Of a stretch of 64,000 bases of DNA, positions 10,501 to 21,135 are shown piece after piece. Numbering within the stretch: position 1 is the first letter of the stretch; each line of letters starts with the position of its first letter. This DNA comes from Agrypnia vestita (taxonomy: Eukaryota; Arthropoda; Insecta; Trichoptera; Phryganeidae). Made by a program: the position numbers and the translations under genes. The stretch lies in contig JADDOH010002064.1 in the NCBI GenBank assembly GCA_016648135.1, positions 1-64,000 of the forward strand. The letters run 5' to 3'. Below the pieces are notes generated by a model. It was given only the letters and a program-made list of their open reading frames with translations, did no database searches and was not told where the DNA came from.

Positions 10501-11520
10501 TTGTTTTCAGCATCTCGTGATATAGTGTATTTAGTTAATGAATTAGTCCGCATGCAAACAGTTATGGATACTGGCGAAGTCTATTTACCTGGACGAATCG
10601 AGGTAGGTATTAGGTACTGTATAGTTACGTCCAGCTCTATTAATAGGCACGATGACAGATTTTAAAATAACATTCTTTATTGTAGGTACACGTCTACTAT
10701 TACCGAAAATAACTTTATTTCAGTAAAATACTAAGTTTTTACGTAAATAATTGCATTTTCATATACATATGTATTTTTAATAATTTCGCGCAAAAACGCC
10801 CGCAGCTATCCTTTAAACATTACGTTGTGTCTATGGCAACGCTTCAAAGACACGGTGATGGATACTGCGGAGTGACGTCATTCGCTCTGACCGGTGTTTC
10901 AGTTAAAATGGCGGATTGCACAATTTTATACTTTTATTTTATTGAAAATCTTATTAATATCAATGTGTATTTTAAAACTTGATCATTTTTTGGATTTCTT
11001 TCAAAATATTTTCATCTCTAAAATCACTTATACTTTATTCTTTAATATCATCATGCCTATTATATGCAGTGCACGACTCTATTCAATAAAAATATCCACG
11101 GTGAATATCACGCTTCGTGTTCTCACCATTTAATGTTAACTTCCACTTCCATTAGACTTGTGAAATCAACTTTTATTCAGGTTTTCTGTGGAATAGATTA
11201 AAAAGCAACAAAGCTTTACATTAGTCTTAATAAACTGTTACACGCTTAACATAATATTTCAGTACAAGAGGTAATCTCACCATAAAAACACCGTTAAGTG
11301 GTTGCTTAAATGTTAGTTGTTTAGGATAATATTGAAGCTTTTAGCCGCCGTCCTACCTGTAGACATGTAATGTAATATTATTACGTCTACCTCCTGGAAG
11401 ATTCTACGCATCAAAGTTCAAAGAGAAGCTTAATGAATTGATGTTTTTATTTTTACAGTTTAAACGAAAACATCTTAGTGTATTGCGCCTCAAGTTTGCT
11501 TTTTAGAATTCCTCTTATAA
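10500..11520. other. No gene found
   Basis: Contains small AT-rich frames (for example 10894-11133, hydrophobic by composition only). No motif or repeat recognised. Confidence 0.5.
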
Positions 11521-11525
11521 AATAA

Positions 11526-11756
11526 CAGAGGCGTGCAGTGAGAACAAGAAGCATGACTTTTTCCTAGGCGGATATTTTGAAAAGAAACTGAAATAAGGTA
11601 TATATCTCGTAATATTCCTATCGCAATAATCAACATATTATTCAAATTTTATTATTTCCTAATATATTCCGCCAGATAAATATTTAATTAAAATTTTTTC
11701 TTCCAAATATATGTTTAAATAAAAGTCACGCTTCTTGTTCTCACAGTACGCCCCTG
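11526..11756. mobile_element. hAT-type MITE, copy 1
   Basis: Ends begin CAGAGGCGTGCAGTGAGAAC and, inverted, CAGGGGCGTACTGTGAGAAC. Flanking 8-mers TAAAATAA (11518-11525) and TTAAATAG (11757-11764) agree at six of eight positions, fitting an aged 8-bp target duplication. The 231-bp element encodes no protein and must rely on a hAT transposase elsewhere. Sister copies lie at 20090-20313 and about 26775-26997. Confidence 0.8.
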
Positions 11757-11764
11757 TTAAATAG

Positions 11765-11995
11765 GGTATGTGCGAACCTGCGAATGTGAAATACACTGAA
11801 ATTAAAACAATTCAAAGTTTATTTATTTCGCAGTCACTGGAAACGAATTTAATTGGAGCACTGTTCTTTAATTTTATGTGCGGTGCAGCACGGTCCTGCT
11901 TGTTAGTTGAAAAAATATCAACCTGGAGTCGATTGAGTAGGACCGGTATGGAAGCTTTTGCTCTTAGAACGGTCCTGGGTAAGCGGTGGGTACTA
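11765..11995. mobile_element. LTR-like relic
   Basis: Contains GCAGTCACTGGAAACGAATT, the LTR-family marker, and ends with a segment that is the inverse of 9575-9625. The relation suggests an inversion or two copies in opposite directions. Confidence 0.4.
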
Positions 11996-12004
11996 GTCCC
12001 TGTT

Positions 12005-12335
12005 CTTTAATTTACTTCTTCTTCTTTTATTAGATCCGTGATCTGTATTGACAGGTCAGTCCTGGTCCTGGACGAGGACGTCCAGCTCTCTCTCCATCTC
12101 TTTGGTGGTCTCCCTGGCGGTCGGCGCCCCTCTGGAATCCCACGCTTCACGGCTCTGGGAAATCTTGTCTGTTCCATTCTCTCGATAGAAACGCCTTCCC
12201 TGCCTGCTCTATCTTACAATGTCTTGCATATCGCAGGTACTGCAGATTTCCGCATTGGGTTCTCTGTCTCTGAGGACCTTGCCCGCAATGGGTCTTAGGG
12301 TCTTCATCTCAGTAGTTCTGAGAAGGTGTTTAGTT
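12005..12335 (-). mobile_element. LINE ORF2 C-terminal end with GAA tail
   Basis: On the minus strand: LRTTEMKTLRPIAGK, then RDREPNAEICSTCDMQDI, then (after a stop and frame change near 12200) RMEQTRFPRAVKRG, GRRPPGRPPKRWRESW, and a tail of GAA repeats at the 3' end (about 12008-12016). The order matches non-LTR retrotransposon C-termini. A related fragment on the plus strand is at 35090-35478. Confidence 0.85.
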
Positions 12336-12589
12336 CCATTAAATGTTTCTTACACACTTATTATACAATTTTGTATTTTTTTCTAGAATTCTCGCTGCAC
12401 TTTTATCACTCCTGGATGATTTGTCTCTCATATACTTATGCACTTAAATCGCTCAGGTCCGTACTAGAAACTTCTAAAGTGTTGTAGGGCGTTCCAGAGT
12501 GTTTCATAGTGTCTTCGACATATTACCAGGGATTTTGAAAGCGCGCCGTTCCTTCTCTAACATTCCTCTAACGTACCAATTTTTAATTT

Positions 12590-12890
12590 TAATTGTCTAT
12601 GTAACAATGATGGCACAAATAATGATGAGGTATACAAAAAAAGTATAATTCCCTACGTAATAATGTCCGTCACTGACACTACCAAATGGCTAAAATAATA
12701 ATGAGATACAATAATGATATATAATATAAGAAGCAAAAAAAAAACATAATTCTCTGTTTATTATGTCCATCACTAACGTAATCAAGACGCTACGCTACTC
12801 TAAATAACGCCGTTTTCACAACCTTAACTAGAGGTCGGAATATATACAATAAAAGTAAGTCATTATTGACTGGTTATAGCTAATTTTGAA
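12590..12890 (+). mobile_element. MITE family E, copy 1
   Basis: Shares TAATGTCCGTCACTGACACT, a GACGCTACGCTACTCT core and a GTTTTCACA block with copies at 24395-24620 (inverted), 56395-56540, 57965-58070 and 61415-61640. No coding capacity. The family is scattered with variable ends, so its superfamily is uncertain. Confidence 0.6.
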
Positions 12891-12899
12891 TAAGTGTGT

Positions 12900-13650
12900 A
12901 TGATGAAATATTTTTTGTAAAACGCCTTTGAGTTGAAATTTAAACGAAAATGTCGGAGCACAAATGGTCCATTATTATTATAATTGAGAAATAATGTGAT
13001 GATCATTCTAATATAGAACGCGTAACGAGACCTATTGTTAAATTATTTTCATTCTGTTACATGCAATCTTGTCATTACGCCAAAAATATTAATGTCTTCA
13101 TGGCGAGAAATTTATTTCCTTGGCCAAATCTGTCTGCCAAATTAAATCTGGATAATTTTATTAATCGCCGCTCGATCATTCAAAGTCTTCTCACATTACT
13201 CGCAATATAAAGATAGCTATTACGTGATTTAAAAATTTAGAAATAAAATTATATTTTAATGTGTCCTAGTCCTTGCGTGCTTCGTATCCTTGACAAGATA
13301 GTGAAAAGTTAAATTTTTTTTTTTTTTATTATTTTCAAACTACCCGAATAAGACTAACGGCTGCTGCTCAGATGTTATCTTTGGGTTGGTAAGCCTGCGC
13401 GTTAAATCATTCACCAGGCTTAGGGGAGGCTCTCAAAAATTCTACCCCTTGGCGAAATCTTTTAAGGAGGCTCCGAAATTTTTAGATTTTTGATTTGAAA
13501 ATTGCTTTCTTTGGGGCTGTATGGAATTTTTAGTTTTAGTTATTGCATCTTACATATGCAGGCGCAGTGCTCGCTTTTGTTTATACATATATTATTGTAG
13601 AATTTGATAATTTTGTCAGTTCATAAAGGTTTAGGTTAGTTTCTTAGTTT
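12900..13650. other. No gene found
   Basis: Has a T-run (about 13312-13328) and a GC-richer stretch near 13360-13440 with no recognisable coding signal. Confidence 0.45.
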
Positions 13651-13654
13651 TAAT

Positions 13655-13800
13655 AAATATTTTCCTTATTAGGTATTTAATTCCCTTTTATATTTCTATT
13701 CTGGCTATACTCCTAAATTTAATTTGTGACCAATGGCCCTGAAAAATTTTGAATTTTCAATAAATAGTGGTTTTAAACAGTGTTTTATCTTATTTGTCAC
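13655..13800 (+). repeat. Family G repeat, decayed copy
   Basis: Matches 14340-14510 along its length (CAATAAATAGTGGTTTTAAA near its end) but has lost the CTGAAGA part of the motif. Lies in the same direction as the better copy 0.65 kb downstream. Confidence 0.6.
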
Positions 13801-14290
13801 TTCGGAAAATCACTTTTCTTTAAATCACACTATTTTGTTATTTATTAATCATCTATAGACACTTTTTTATCACTGGGAACACTGTATTTAACTTTCGCTA
13901 GAACATTCCATACAATTCTCTCACGTTGTAGTTGCATTTATTTATTTCGCCACTTAGAACTCGATTCCGAAAATTCAGACTGGGCATCCCGGCGTCGTCC
14001 CATGCGTACTTCGCACAGTTTGAAATGTCAAAACAAAACTCCCTTGTCATGGTCTGGACCCGCTATTTGTACGCAAACACTGGTTTTTCTCGAGACGGCT
14101 TTTTTCCTTTCTAGTGTTTAGGAAAAGGTTCCTCTTGCTTCTACGCTGTTCCAGGCGTCTCCCGAAAGTTGTAGATATTTATAGACTGGTCTAGAGCCTT
14201 CCGTTGTATTCTTCCAAAGTGATATATTACGAGGGATTTAAATAATGCCCAATTCCTTCTGCTTGCCATTTCGTGACATTATTAATTAAG
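13800..14290 (-). mobile_element. LTR-like relic
   Basis: Contains the CTAGAACATTCCATACAATTC block and later GGTCTAGAGCC and CCGTTGTATTCTTCC stretches that recur in the LTR family at 39086-39627 and 51720-52245. Both termini are lost. Confidence 0.4.
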
Positions 14291-14329
14291 ATAAATTAAT
14301 AATATATCATAATAATTAAGATAAATCTT

Positions 14330-14510
14330 TCATAAACATTAGATTTTTAGTTTGAAAAACTCCCTTATATATTTTTTTGTTTTTGATTTTAGCTATATTT
14401 CCAAATTTAATTTTAGTGCACGTTGTGTCCTGAAGAAGGAACCATTGGCCCCGTAACATGTTGAATATTTAATAAATAGTAGTTTTAAACCATAATGTAA
14501 AATACTTTAT
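14330..14510 (+). repeat. Family G repeat with hammerhead-like core
   Basis: CTGAAGA (14430-14436) is followed by one extra A, an imperfect GG-to-CC stem, GTAAC in place of GAAAC, and the self-complementary ACATGT (14456-14461). The GTAAC change would break the ribozyme-like core in this copy. Confidence 0.5.
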
Positions 14511-14559
14511 TAACAGTCCGCTTGGATGATGTATTTGTTTCGGAATGCGTTAAGATGAT

Positions 14560-14812
14560 TTGCATTTAATTCAGGCCTTCTTGGACAAAAACAGCATTCC
14601 GTGGTTAGTCAGAATCCCTACTTCATCGTTTTTAGCACACCTCAAGATGAAAATGCCACCGAAAGGGACCCCCGATTTGAAACAAGAGAATAAATTTTGC
14701 GCAACGCGACGGCCCAGCTGAACACGATGCGAAAGATGCATTCCAGTTTCCAAAAACGGCAGGATCGCTGGGAGAAGTGTGTGCATTACTAATGAAACTA
14801 CTTTAAAGAAGA
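14560..14812 (+). pseudogene. Mariner-like transposase, C-terminal relic
   Basis: Pieces in different plus-strand frames line up with the C-terminal part of a mariner transposase: FLDKNSIP, then a decayed YSPDLAP region, then HLKMKM, RFETRE, ILRNATAQLNT, then QKRQDRWEKCV and an aromatic NYFKED-like end. At least two frameshifts and several stops occur. It is not the same family as the mariner at 15851-17416, whose end reads DELPMRWQKCIDSNG. The open frame on the minus strand here is a shadow. Confidence 0.7.
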
Positions 14813-15850
14813 TTAGACTGTGAAGTGTGGACCGGTGGGCGGGGCAAACTAACCGTACTGGTGTTATCCCGTATCTACATTTTCACCATCCAGATTGGCA
14901 TTTTTTAATGCTAAAGCAGTTTCCATGCTACGCCGTTGACGAATGAGAAGTACTCGTGTGATGCGGCGAGGAAACTGCACAAACCATTTCACTGTTCCTG
15001 GTAGGTTCCAATGCAGGATCAATTATTTATGTGAAAGAAAATATCAAAACACAAAACAAAATTATAAAATGAAATCATAGCATATAACAAAGAAAATATA
15101 TTTACTATCCATGAGTCTAATTAAAACAAAATATAAAAGATACCAAAAACTTACATATCCTGACAAATTAAAAGTATAATAAAAACATTGCACCGCGGAG
15201 AGAGAGAAATTATGAAAACGGCTTGGGGTGAAAGAGAAAAAACATATATCATCACAAACAAGCAACGGACTCACAGCCGGCAGAAAAAAACAAAACTGAC
15301 CAGCTATTCACACCCCAGCGGAAGGTCTCCTTAGGATCTCCAATCGCGAGACCCACACACGGCTCTTAAAAAGAACAAATTTCACTTTTAAGGAGATCCG
15401 CATTCATAACCGGAGCGGACCTCCTTCCGCAATTAGTCCTTCAAACATATTCTTTCCTAGATAAGACTAAGTATAGTTATAGTATGTATGGAAAAATTTG
15501 CTTCTGCCGGCAGAAAGTTTTTTATTTTTTTAAACATTTTAGTACATACATCACAGCCGACGAAAATAATGGACGTCCATTGAATAATGCCAGCTCAGCT
15601 CACCAGCTAATAGTTGGAGAACATCCTTCTTCCAACCCCATAAATAACGAACCTTGTCGTGGTAACGGCGCAGGTTGGGCGATTATTCACCGTAATGTGT
15701 TTACAATCGATGGTGAATGACAGGCCTTCTCGAATATATGGAAATATTTTTCAAAATCCATTTTGAATAAAGTATTCGGGAGTTCTCTCGTTGACTCCGT
15801 TGGCTTGTTAATTATAAATCGGAATGTGATGTGAAGTTTTGTATATAATA
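14812..15850. other. No gene found
   Basis: A GC-richer part at 14820-15010 is open on the minus strand for about 45 codons, with no motif recognised. A second block at 15290-15440 is likewise GC-richer. The rest is AT-rich. Confidence 0.45.
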
Positions 15851-16037
15851 TTAGGTCCTTACATATGAATTTGGCGTTTAGTATGGGAGGAACATAAAGC
15901 CGATTTTTTTTTATTATAATATATTTATTTAATCAAAATATGTTAATCAAATCAACAAACGGAAGCATTTGAGACCTTTCCATAACGAAAATATGCTAGA
16001 AAGCACATTTTCGTCACCCACTCTCGCTCACAAATAG

Positions 16038-16058
16038 CCACCCCCCCCCCCCCCCACA

Positions 16059-16108
<50 letters not shown>

Positions 16109-16110
16109 AT
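16038..16110. repeat. C-run plus TA microsatellite
   Basis: A run of about 18 C followed by about 20 TA units, inside the duplicated end of the mariner element. Confidence 0.95.
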
Positions 16111-16209
16111 ATATCTATATCTCTTCTCTTCGTTCCTTACATCTTCAATAAATTGACGTTTAGTATGGGAGGAACATAAAGCCGATTTTTTTTATTATAA
16201 TATATTTAT

Positions 16210-17228
16210 TTAATCAAAGTTTGTACCATTGCTATCTATGCACTTTTGCCATCTCATAGGTAGTTCATCGATCCCTTTACTTAAAAAACCATTCGGACGG
16301 GAATCGATAAAATCTTTGAAGGCGGTTTGGACTGCCCCATCGGAGTTGAATTTTTTCCTTTGCAAGAAGTTATCCAAATTTCGAAAAAAATTGTAATCTA
16401 TTGGGGCAAGGTCCGGAGAGTACGGTGGATGTCTTAGACATTCCAATTGAAGCTCCTCTAATTTGGTAGCCGTCTGTTGTGCAGTGTGTGGTCTAGCGTT
16501 ATCATGAACCAGCAGTGGCCTAGAGCGATTACCCAGCCTCGATTGTTTAGCAGCTAGCTTTTCCATCATGGTTTGCAGTTGCTGACAATAGACATCTGCC
16601 GTAATCGTCTGGCCAGATTTAAGAAAGCTGTAGTGAACGACACCAGCACTAGTCCACCAAATGCTCACAAGTAACTTTTTTGGAGTCAATTTTCGCTTGG
16701 GGCATGGTTTGGCTGGTTCGGCAGGGTCAGCCATTGCGATGAGCGCTTCCGATTATCGTACAGGATCCACTTTTCATCACAGGTAATGATTCGATTTAAA
16801 ATCCCTTCATTATTGTGCCGGTTGAGTAATGCAACGCAGCAGTCAACGCGCGTTTGTTGATTTGCTTCACTCAATTCGTGAGGTACCCACCTTTCAAGCT
16901 TTTTCACCTTACCAATTTGCTTCAAGTGGATTAAAACAGTTTTATCACTAACACCGCAGCCTGCAGCTAACTCGGATGTGGTTTGCGATGGATCCGCTTC
17001 CACAATAGCCTTCAATTCTTCATTATCAACTTTGGTCTCCGGCCGTCCACGGGGCTTGTTCTGCAGGTCGAAATTTCCAGAACGAAAACGTTGGAACCAA
17101 AAACGCACTGTGTTTTCTTTTGCGGCACCGTCGCCATACACATCATTAATCCTTCGAGCCGTTTCTGCAGCACTGGTGCCACGGTGGAACTCGTACTCGT
17201 AAATAACGCGATATTTCAAGTTTTTCAT
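16210..17228 (-). pseudogene. Mariner transposase (DD34D), single frameshift
   Basis: A cut-and-paste transposase of about 340 residues, close to the usual length. It starts at the Met of MKNLKYRVIYEYEF (17228); the open frame continues upstream to 17294 but those residues are not family-like. Two helix-turn-helix regions fill residues 1-110. WVPHEL is at 114-119, the first catalytic Asp in TCDEKW is at 151, the second in VHDNARPH, and the third in YSPDLAPID with 34 residues between the last two. One base is missing near 16728-16735, just after SSQW, shifting the frame. The second part (16210-16729) is open to the natural stop. All three catalytic Asp remain, so this is a very recent loss. 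It lies within TIRs at 15851 and 17416. Confidence 0.95.
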
Positions 17229-17424
17229 TTTGTAAACTGAGTGACGCAAAGAAAAAAACAATTGAGGAAAAAACAAATGAATTATAATTTTCAAAACACA
17301 AATACATGACTAAATAGCTGTATAAATTTGGATTTGGAATTCCTAACCAAAGAGAAGATATTTGAGATCAAATTTGCCAGTACGGCAAAACGCCAATTTC
17401 ATATGTAAGGACCTAATATATTAA

Positions 17425-17578
17425 ATTTATTATAATATATATAGAAGAGATACTATATATATTATAACTAATATATATATATATATATATCTCTATATCC
17501 TAGTATCTCTATATATCTATATCTCTCTATCTAATATACTATCTATCTATCTATCTCTCATCTCTATATCCCATCATA
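17425..17578. repeat. TA / TCTA microsatellite
   Basis: Interrupted TA and CTAT repeats immediately outside the mariner. The insertion target was AT-repeat DNA. Confidence 0.9.
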
Positions 17579-17585
17579 GACACCT

Positions 17586-18055
17586 CAAACGTGGATGTGG
17601 GAAGCAATCAAAACACCATAATAATTTTAAATTTAATTTATTACGAAAAAAGGTCACCGGACACGAATTAAATCGGAACACTGTTACGGAACTTAAATTT
17701 CTAAAATATTCAATATACTTATTATTACATTGTTTCTCAATTCGCATAATTTTACACTGCTTTTATTGCTTCGATTACTTTCTAGAAAATTCCGTTCAAT
17801 CATTGCACGTAGAATAACTTCGTGCCTCAAAACTAAACAGGTACTTCCTTTATTAACTATCGCTGGAATATACATTCTGGTCACATTGCGCTCGCTCCGT
17901 TGCTAATGTCGCACTGGTTTAATGACAATTAAAGACTGATGCGTATTGCGACGCCCCTTGCTTTTATAGATAAATAAATGTTTCTCGATTTTTTCGATCT
18001 TTTGAGATTTTCTGACGATTTTTCAGATAGGCTAGGCCTGTTCAGAGAAATTGCC
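17586..18055 (-). mobile_element. LTR-like relic (family of 39086-39627)
   Basis: Carries GGTCACCGGACACGAATTAA, a GAACACTGTT stretch, a TAACTATCGCTGG block and, on the minus strand, a TATA-like TCTATAAAAGCAAGG near 17960, in the same order as the complete LTR. The outer ends are too worn to place exactly. No internal coding region. Confidence 0.55.
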
Positions 18056-18399
18056 TTATATTTTAATATATTTTCTGTGTTTTAAGGCAAAGTACTGTAA
18101 ACAGCATAAAATAAACAGTATAAAGTAAGAGAAATATAAACATCATAAAATAAAACACTAAAAAAACGTAAATGATATCAACAGTATTAAAAATACAGTA
18201 TGAAAAAAAATCAAATCAAACAGTATAAGAAACGTACAACAATTTAACTTAATTAGAAGCCAGATATATATAATAAAAAGTAAAATAAACAAATAAAAAA
18301 AATATTATTACATAAACTTGTATATAAGCGTGATTTATATTAGTTAATGATAAATATTAATAATAACAGCAATATTATAAAATATTAAAAAATATTTTG

Positions 18400-18600
18400 A
18401 TTGTCACCGAGGAGTACTCATTTAAAATGTACTATATTCTAGATTTTATGTATCTAACCGTTCCATAATCATGTTTCCTATAAATTCGTAGACTATATTT
18501 CCCATAAAATCTCGAATTAATTATATAATAAATTTATAATCCTCTACGACAGCATATTTTTTTATGGATATTGTTGTATTTGCTTTTATACCCCACTTAC
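18400..18600. mobile_element. MITE family Q, partial copy
   Basis: The right part ends in TTGCTTTTATACCCCAC, and internal blocks match the full copy at 52396-52640. The left end is missing. Confidence 0.55.
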
Positions 18601-18639
18601 CCCATGTCTTAAATTACCGAACTTTTATTTATATACTAG

Positions 18640-19012
18640 CTGTGCCCGCGCGGCTTTGCAAATGTAAATTTTTAGTAATTTTTAGTCATATTTGATCGAT
18701 TTGTATATTAACTTAAAATATATGTCGTCGTGGAATTTTTGAGTTCTACAACAAATGTATTTAAATATCTCTTACCGCTAAGGCAGCGTTCATAAAAAAC
18801 GCATCGTTGGACCATTTTTCCGTCAACTTTAGTTGTAAAATAGGTCATCACGAGTAGACCTTTTATTTTAAAGGGGTAATATATAACCCACGTCCATTCT
18901 TAATATTAATAAAAGAATTTTTGAAATCGGATGAGTAGTTTCGGAGATTATCTTCTACATCAAAACTTACAAACTTTACCTCTTTATATATTTGTATAGA
19001 TTGCTATCTTAG
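18640..19012 (+). mobile_element. Insect repeat beginning ACTAGCTGTGCCCGCGCGG
   Basis: The 5' end ACTAGCTGTGCCCGCG and the end with AAACTTACAAACTTTACCTC mark a very common type of insect repeat, usually linked to LINE or SINE tails. A second, more worn copy in the same direction is at 53023-53330. No coding capacity in either. Confidence 0.65.
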
Positions 19013-19032
19013 CTTTTATATCCCATAATTGT

Positions 19033-19280
19033 ATTAATGTATATTATAGATATCTCACAGAGACGAAACTGTATTAATTATGGGAAAGTAGGTATAGAAG
19101 TCATTTGGGTGTAATAGGACTTATGACCTATCTTTTTATGGTTGGCTTAAGTGATCACTTTACACAATTGTAACATTCGCCATTTCCACCCATGATAGAA
19201 TATACCATGCTTATTCATTTTTTGGAAGTTGTATATATGTTCAAATTGCTCTCTGTGAGATATCTATAATATACATTAAT
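19033..19280. mobile_element. MITE with 30-bp perfect inverted ends
   Basis: The arms 19033-19062 and 19251-19280 are exact reverse complements (contain TATAGATATCTCACAGAG). The 188-bp core carries no frame. TA can be placed outside an inner boundary, which would fit a Tc1/mariner-type MITE. Related fragments lie at 3660-3755, 6350-6420, 23470-23660 and 41190-41375, so the family is recurrent; only this copy keeps both ends intact. Confidence 0.8.
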
Positions 19281-19449
19281 TGATTAATAATGTCTCTATG
19301 ACATAAATCCAGCACTGTTCTGAAAGATTTGAACAAACTCAAAATATTCATAATTGTATTGTTAACTAAATAAAAATCTAACTTTTTCATTAGATTGCAG
19401 AAATTACCGAAACTTTTATTTATATTTTATTATTAGAAGAAAAAATCGG

Positions 19450-19850
19450 CTACATCTTGTTGTAACATCCGATGTCACATATGCAATACTTTGGCCAACG
19501 TAATATGTTCGAAACTTGATGTAAGAAAATTGTAGTATGTTCCTTTGTGGTAAGATTTTGTCCTACGACAACCATGATGCAGGAGATGAGAAATCTTGAA
19601 AAGTTAGACAATATTGTGGGCACAGCGCTACACTGGGCCGTAAACGAACCGACTTTCCGGAACTTTCCCGTGCTATGCAAGCATGTTTTTGTCATATTAA
19701 CCTTTTCCATAACATGTTCAAGTTTGGTATTCACATCTCAGCTCTCGTAAACGCAGGCATATTAAATTGTATCAGCAAAGACGGTTCCGCCCTTAGGCTA
19801 ATTTTAGAATGGCGCCCGTAGTTTCCCATATTCCACATCCCACAATAATA
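19450..19850. other. Unassigned, open on both strands
   Basis: Frames of 94 codons (minus, 19450-19734) and 67 codons (plus, 19547-19750) overlap. The DNA is moderately GC-rich at 19610-19680. No domain recognised and no second copy; no call. Confidence 0.25.
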
Positions 19851-20017
19851 ATAAATTTCGTTGTCTGTCTTCCTGCAACGCATGTAATTTAATATACATA
19901 TTTTTTGATTTTTTGTAAAATTCTTAATCTCATTTTATAATTTAATTTTCCCCAGGATACATTTTCTATACAAATCCACACCATTTGACAGGTCTTAACT
20001 AAATTTTGCATATTTAT

Positions 20018-20062
20018 TCTTCAGGAACCGATATGTAAAAGCACGTCATTTTTAACGGGTTA
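20018..20062 (-). repeat. Family D repeat end
   Basis: AGGAACCGATATGTAAAAG then AACGGGTTA matches copies at 25060-25120 (inverted) and 35836-35890. Likely the terminus of a short retroelement. Confidence 0.5.
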
Positions 20063-20089
20063 AAGTGAGTGTTTTAATGTTCCTCTTAT

Positions 20090-20313
20090 CGGAGGCGTGG
20101 GAACATCGCAGCAAGACTTTTACGTAAACAATTATATGGAAAAAATCGGTATACAACATATATTTCATAATATTTCTATCACAATTGTTATCAAAACATT
20201 CATATTTTGATACATCATAAAAATCTATAGCATAAATATTTGATTTCTATTTTTTTTCCAAAACATACGTTTACAAAGAAGTCATGCTTAAATGTTCCCA
20301 CTGCACGCGTCTG
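20090..20313. mobile_element. hAT-type MITE, copy 2, perfect 8-bp TSD
   Basis: CCTCTTAT at 20082-20089 is repeated exactly at 20314-20321. The ends read CGGAGGCGTG and, inverted, CAGACGCGTGCAGTGGGAAC. The 224-bp core is AT-rich and non-coding. This 8-bp duplication sets the superfamily as hAT with good certainty. Confidence 0.9.
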
Positions 20314-20334
20314 CCTCTTATATATTGTCGCGAG

Positions 20335-20605
20335 AATTACACATAATCGAGAATTTTCCAGCACTTCGGACGTTTTACAGCAAATTGGAAATTACTAGAA
20401 GGTTCTAAAGTAAATGCCAAATATATTCACGAAATGTCTGGAAACCAGAATCGAACGACGTATATAAACGGTACATAATTGAACGACGAAGAAACAACGC
20501 CATTGCAGAGTACAGTTAATTGAGACAATTGGCGATTCCGTAGAAACGAAAGCAGCCTCTAGTGCGAATTATAAATTGATAGTTGAAAAACTAATAAAAC
20601 CATGA
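20335..20605 (+). mobile_element. LTR-like relic with TATA and AATAAA
   Basis: Carries TCTAAAG-type blocks, then GTATATAAACGG near 20459-20470 and CTAATAAAACC near 20590, the order of U3, promoter and polyadenylation signal in an LTR. The first 38 bp are the inverse of 10464-10500. No internal region follows. Confidence 0.4.
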
Positions 20606-20779
20606 TCAAGCAAAGTAAAATAAAGTCTATCCAAAAAATTAATAACAAATAGTGAAATAACATCATAAAGAAAAAGTTAAAATATACAAACCAAAAAAGA
20701 ATGGAAATACTAATAAGAAAGAGAAGAGATAAAATAAATCAATATAAGAAAAAAAATAACACAATTCAATAATGAATGT

Positions 20780-21135
20780 TTATGTTTATGATTGTGATAA
20801 TTTTTTAAGCGTCGTTTTTACGTGAAAGATGCTTCAAGGGCGCTTTACATATGTGACGTCTAGAAGAAGTGAGATTTTAACCTCTGCTTGAAAGATTCTT
20901 GATTTTCCATGGACCGCAATACTGGAGGCAGCTGATTCCACAGCTGGGCCCGCAGTGCTGAAAGCGTGTTCCGCAAACTTGGTGGCTCCTGGTCTCCTTG
21001 GTACCACCAGAGTGCCTCCGATTTAGCTAGCCGCAGTGTGAGCCGCCTTGTGGTATTATTCGGGGTACAGAAGTCCATCAAACATTGTGGTGCAATCAAT
21101 ATTAACACCTGTCAAAATTTAAAAAAGAAAAAAGT
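20780..21135 (-). mobile_element. L2-like LINE, 3' end of ORF2
   Basis: The minus-strand frame from about 21130 to 20860 ends TLRLAKSEALWWYQGD, then SLRNTLSALRAQLWNQLPP, then MENQESFKQRLKSHFF, then stop. The WNxLP and FKxxLKxxFF order is the conserved C-terminus of L2/CR1-like LINEs. After the stop comes GCGCCCTTGAAGC, a 3' segment also found at 35605-35617 in a second L2-like tail. The reverse transcriptase itself is absent. Confidence 0.8.

Larger units (their letters stand above)
15851..17416 (-). mobile_element. Mariner transposon (one frameshift, internal 5' duplication)
   Basis: The ends TTAGGTCCTTACATATGAA and its inverse at 17398-17416 are the terminal inverted repeats, and TA lies outside each end (15849-15850 and 17417-17418), the target duplication of mariner. 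The element is about 1566 bp, roughly 280 bp longer than usual. The excess is at the 3' side of the gene, where the sub-terminal 64 bp (15873-15936) recur at 16154-16218 around a C-run and a TA microsatellite. This could be a nested truncated copy or a slippage duplication. Confidence 0.95.

Noticed and set aside
14571..14786. 71-codon minus-strand frame
   Set aside because: Antisense to the decayed mariner C-terminus on the plus strand.
16978..17240. 74- and 85-codon plus-strand frames
   Set aside because: Antisense shadows of the mariner transposase N-terminus.
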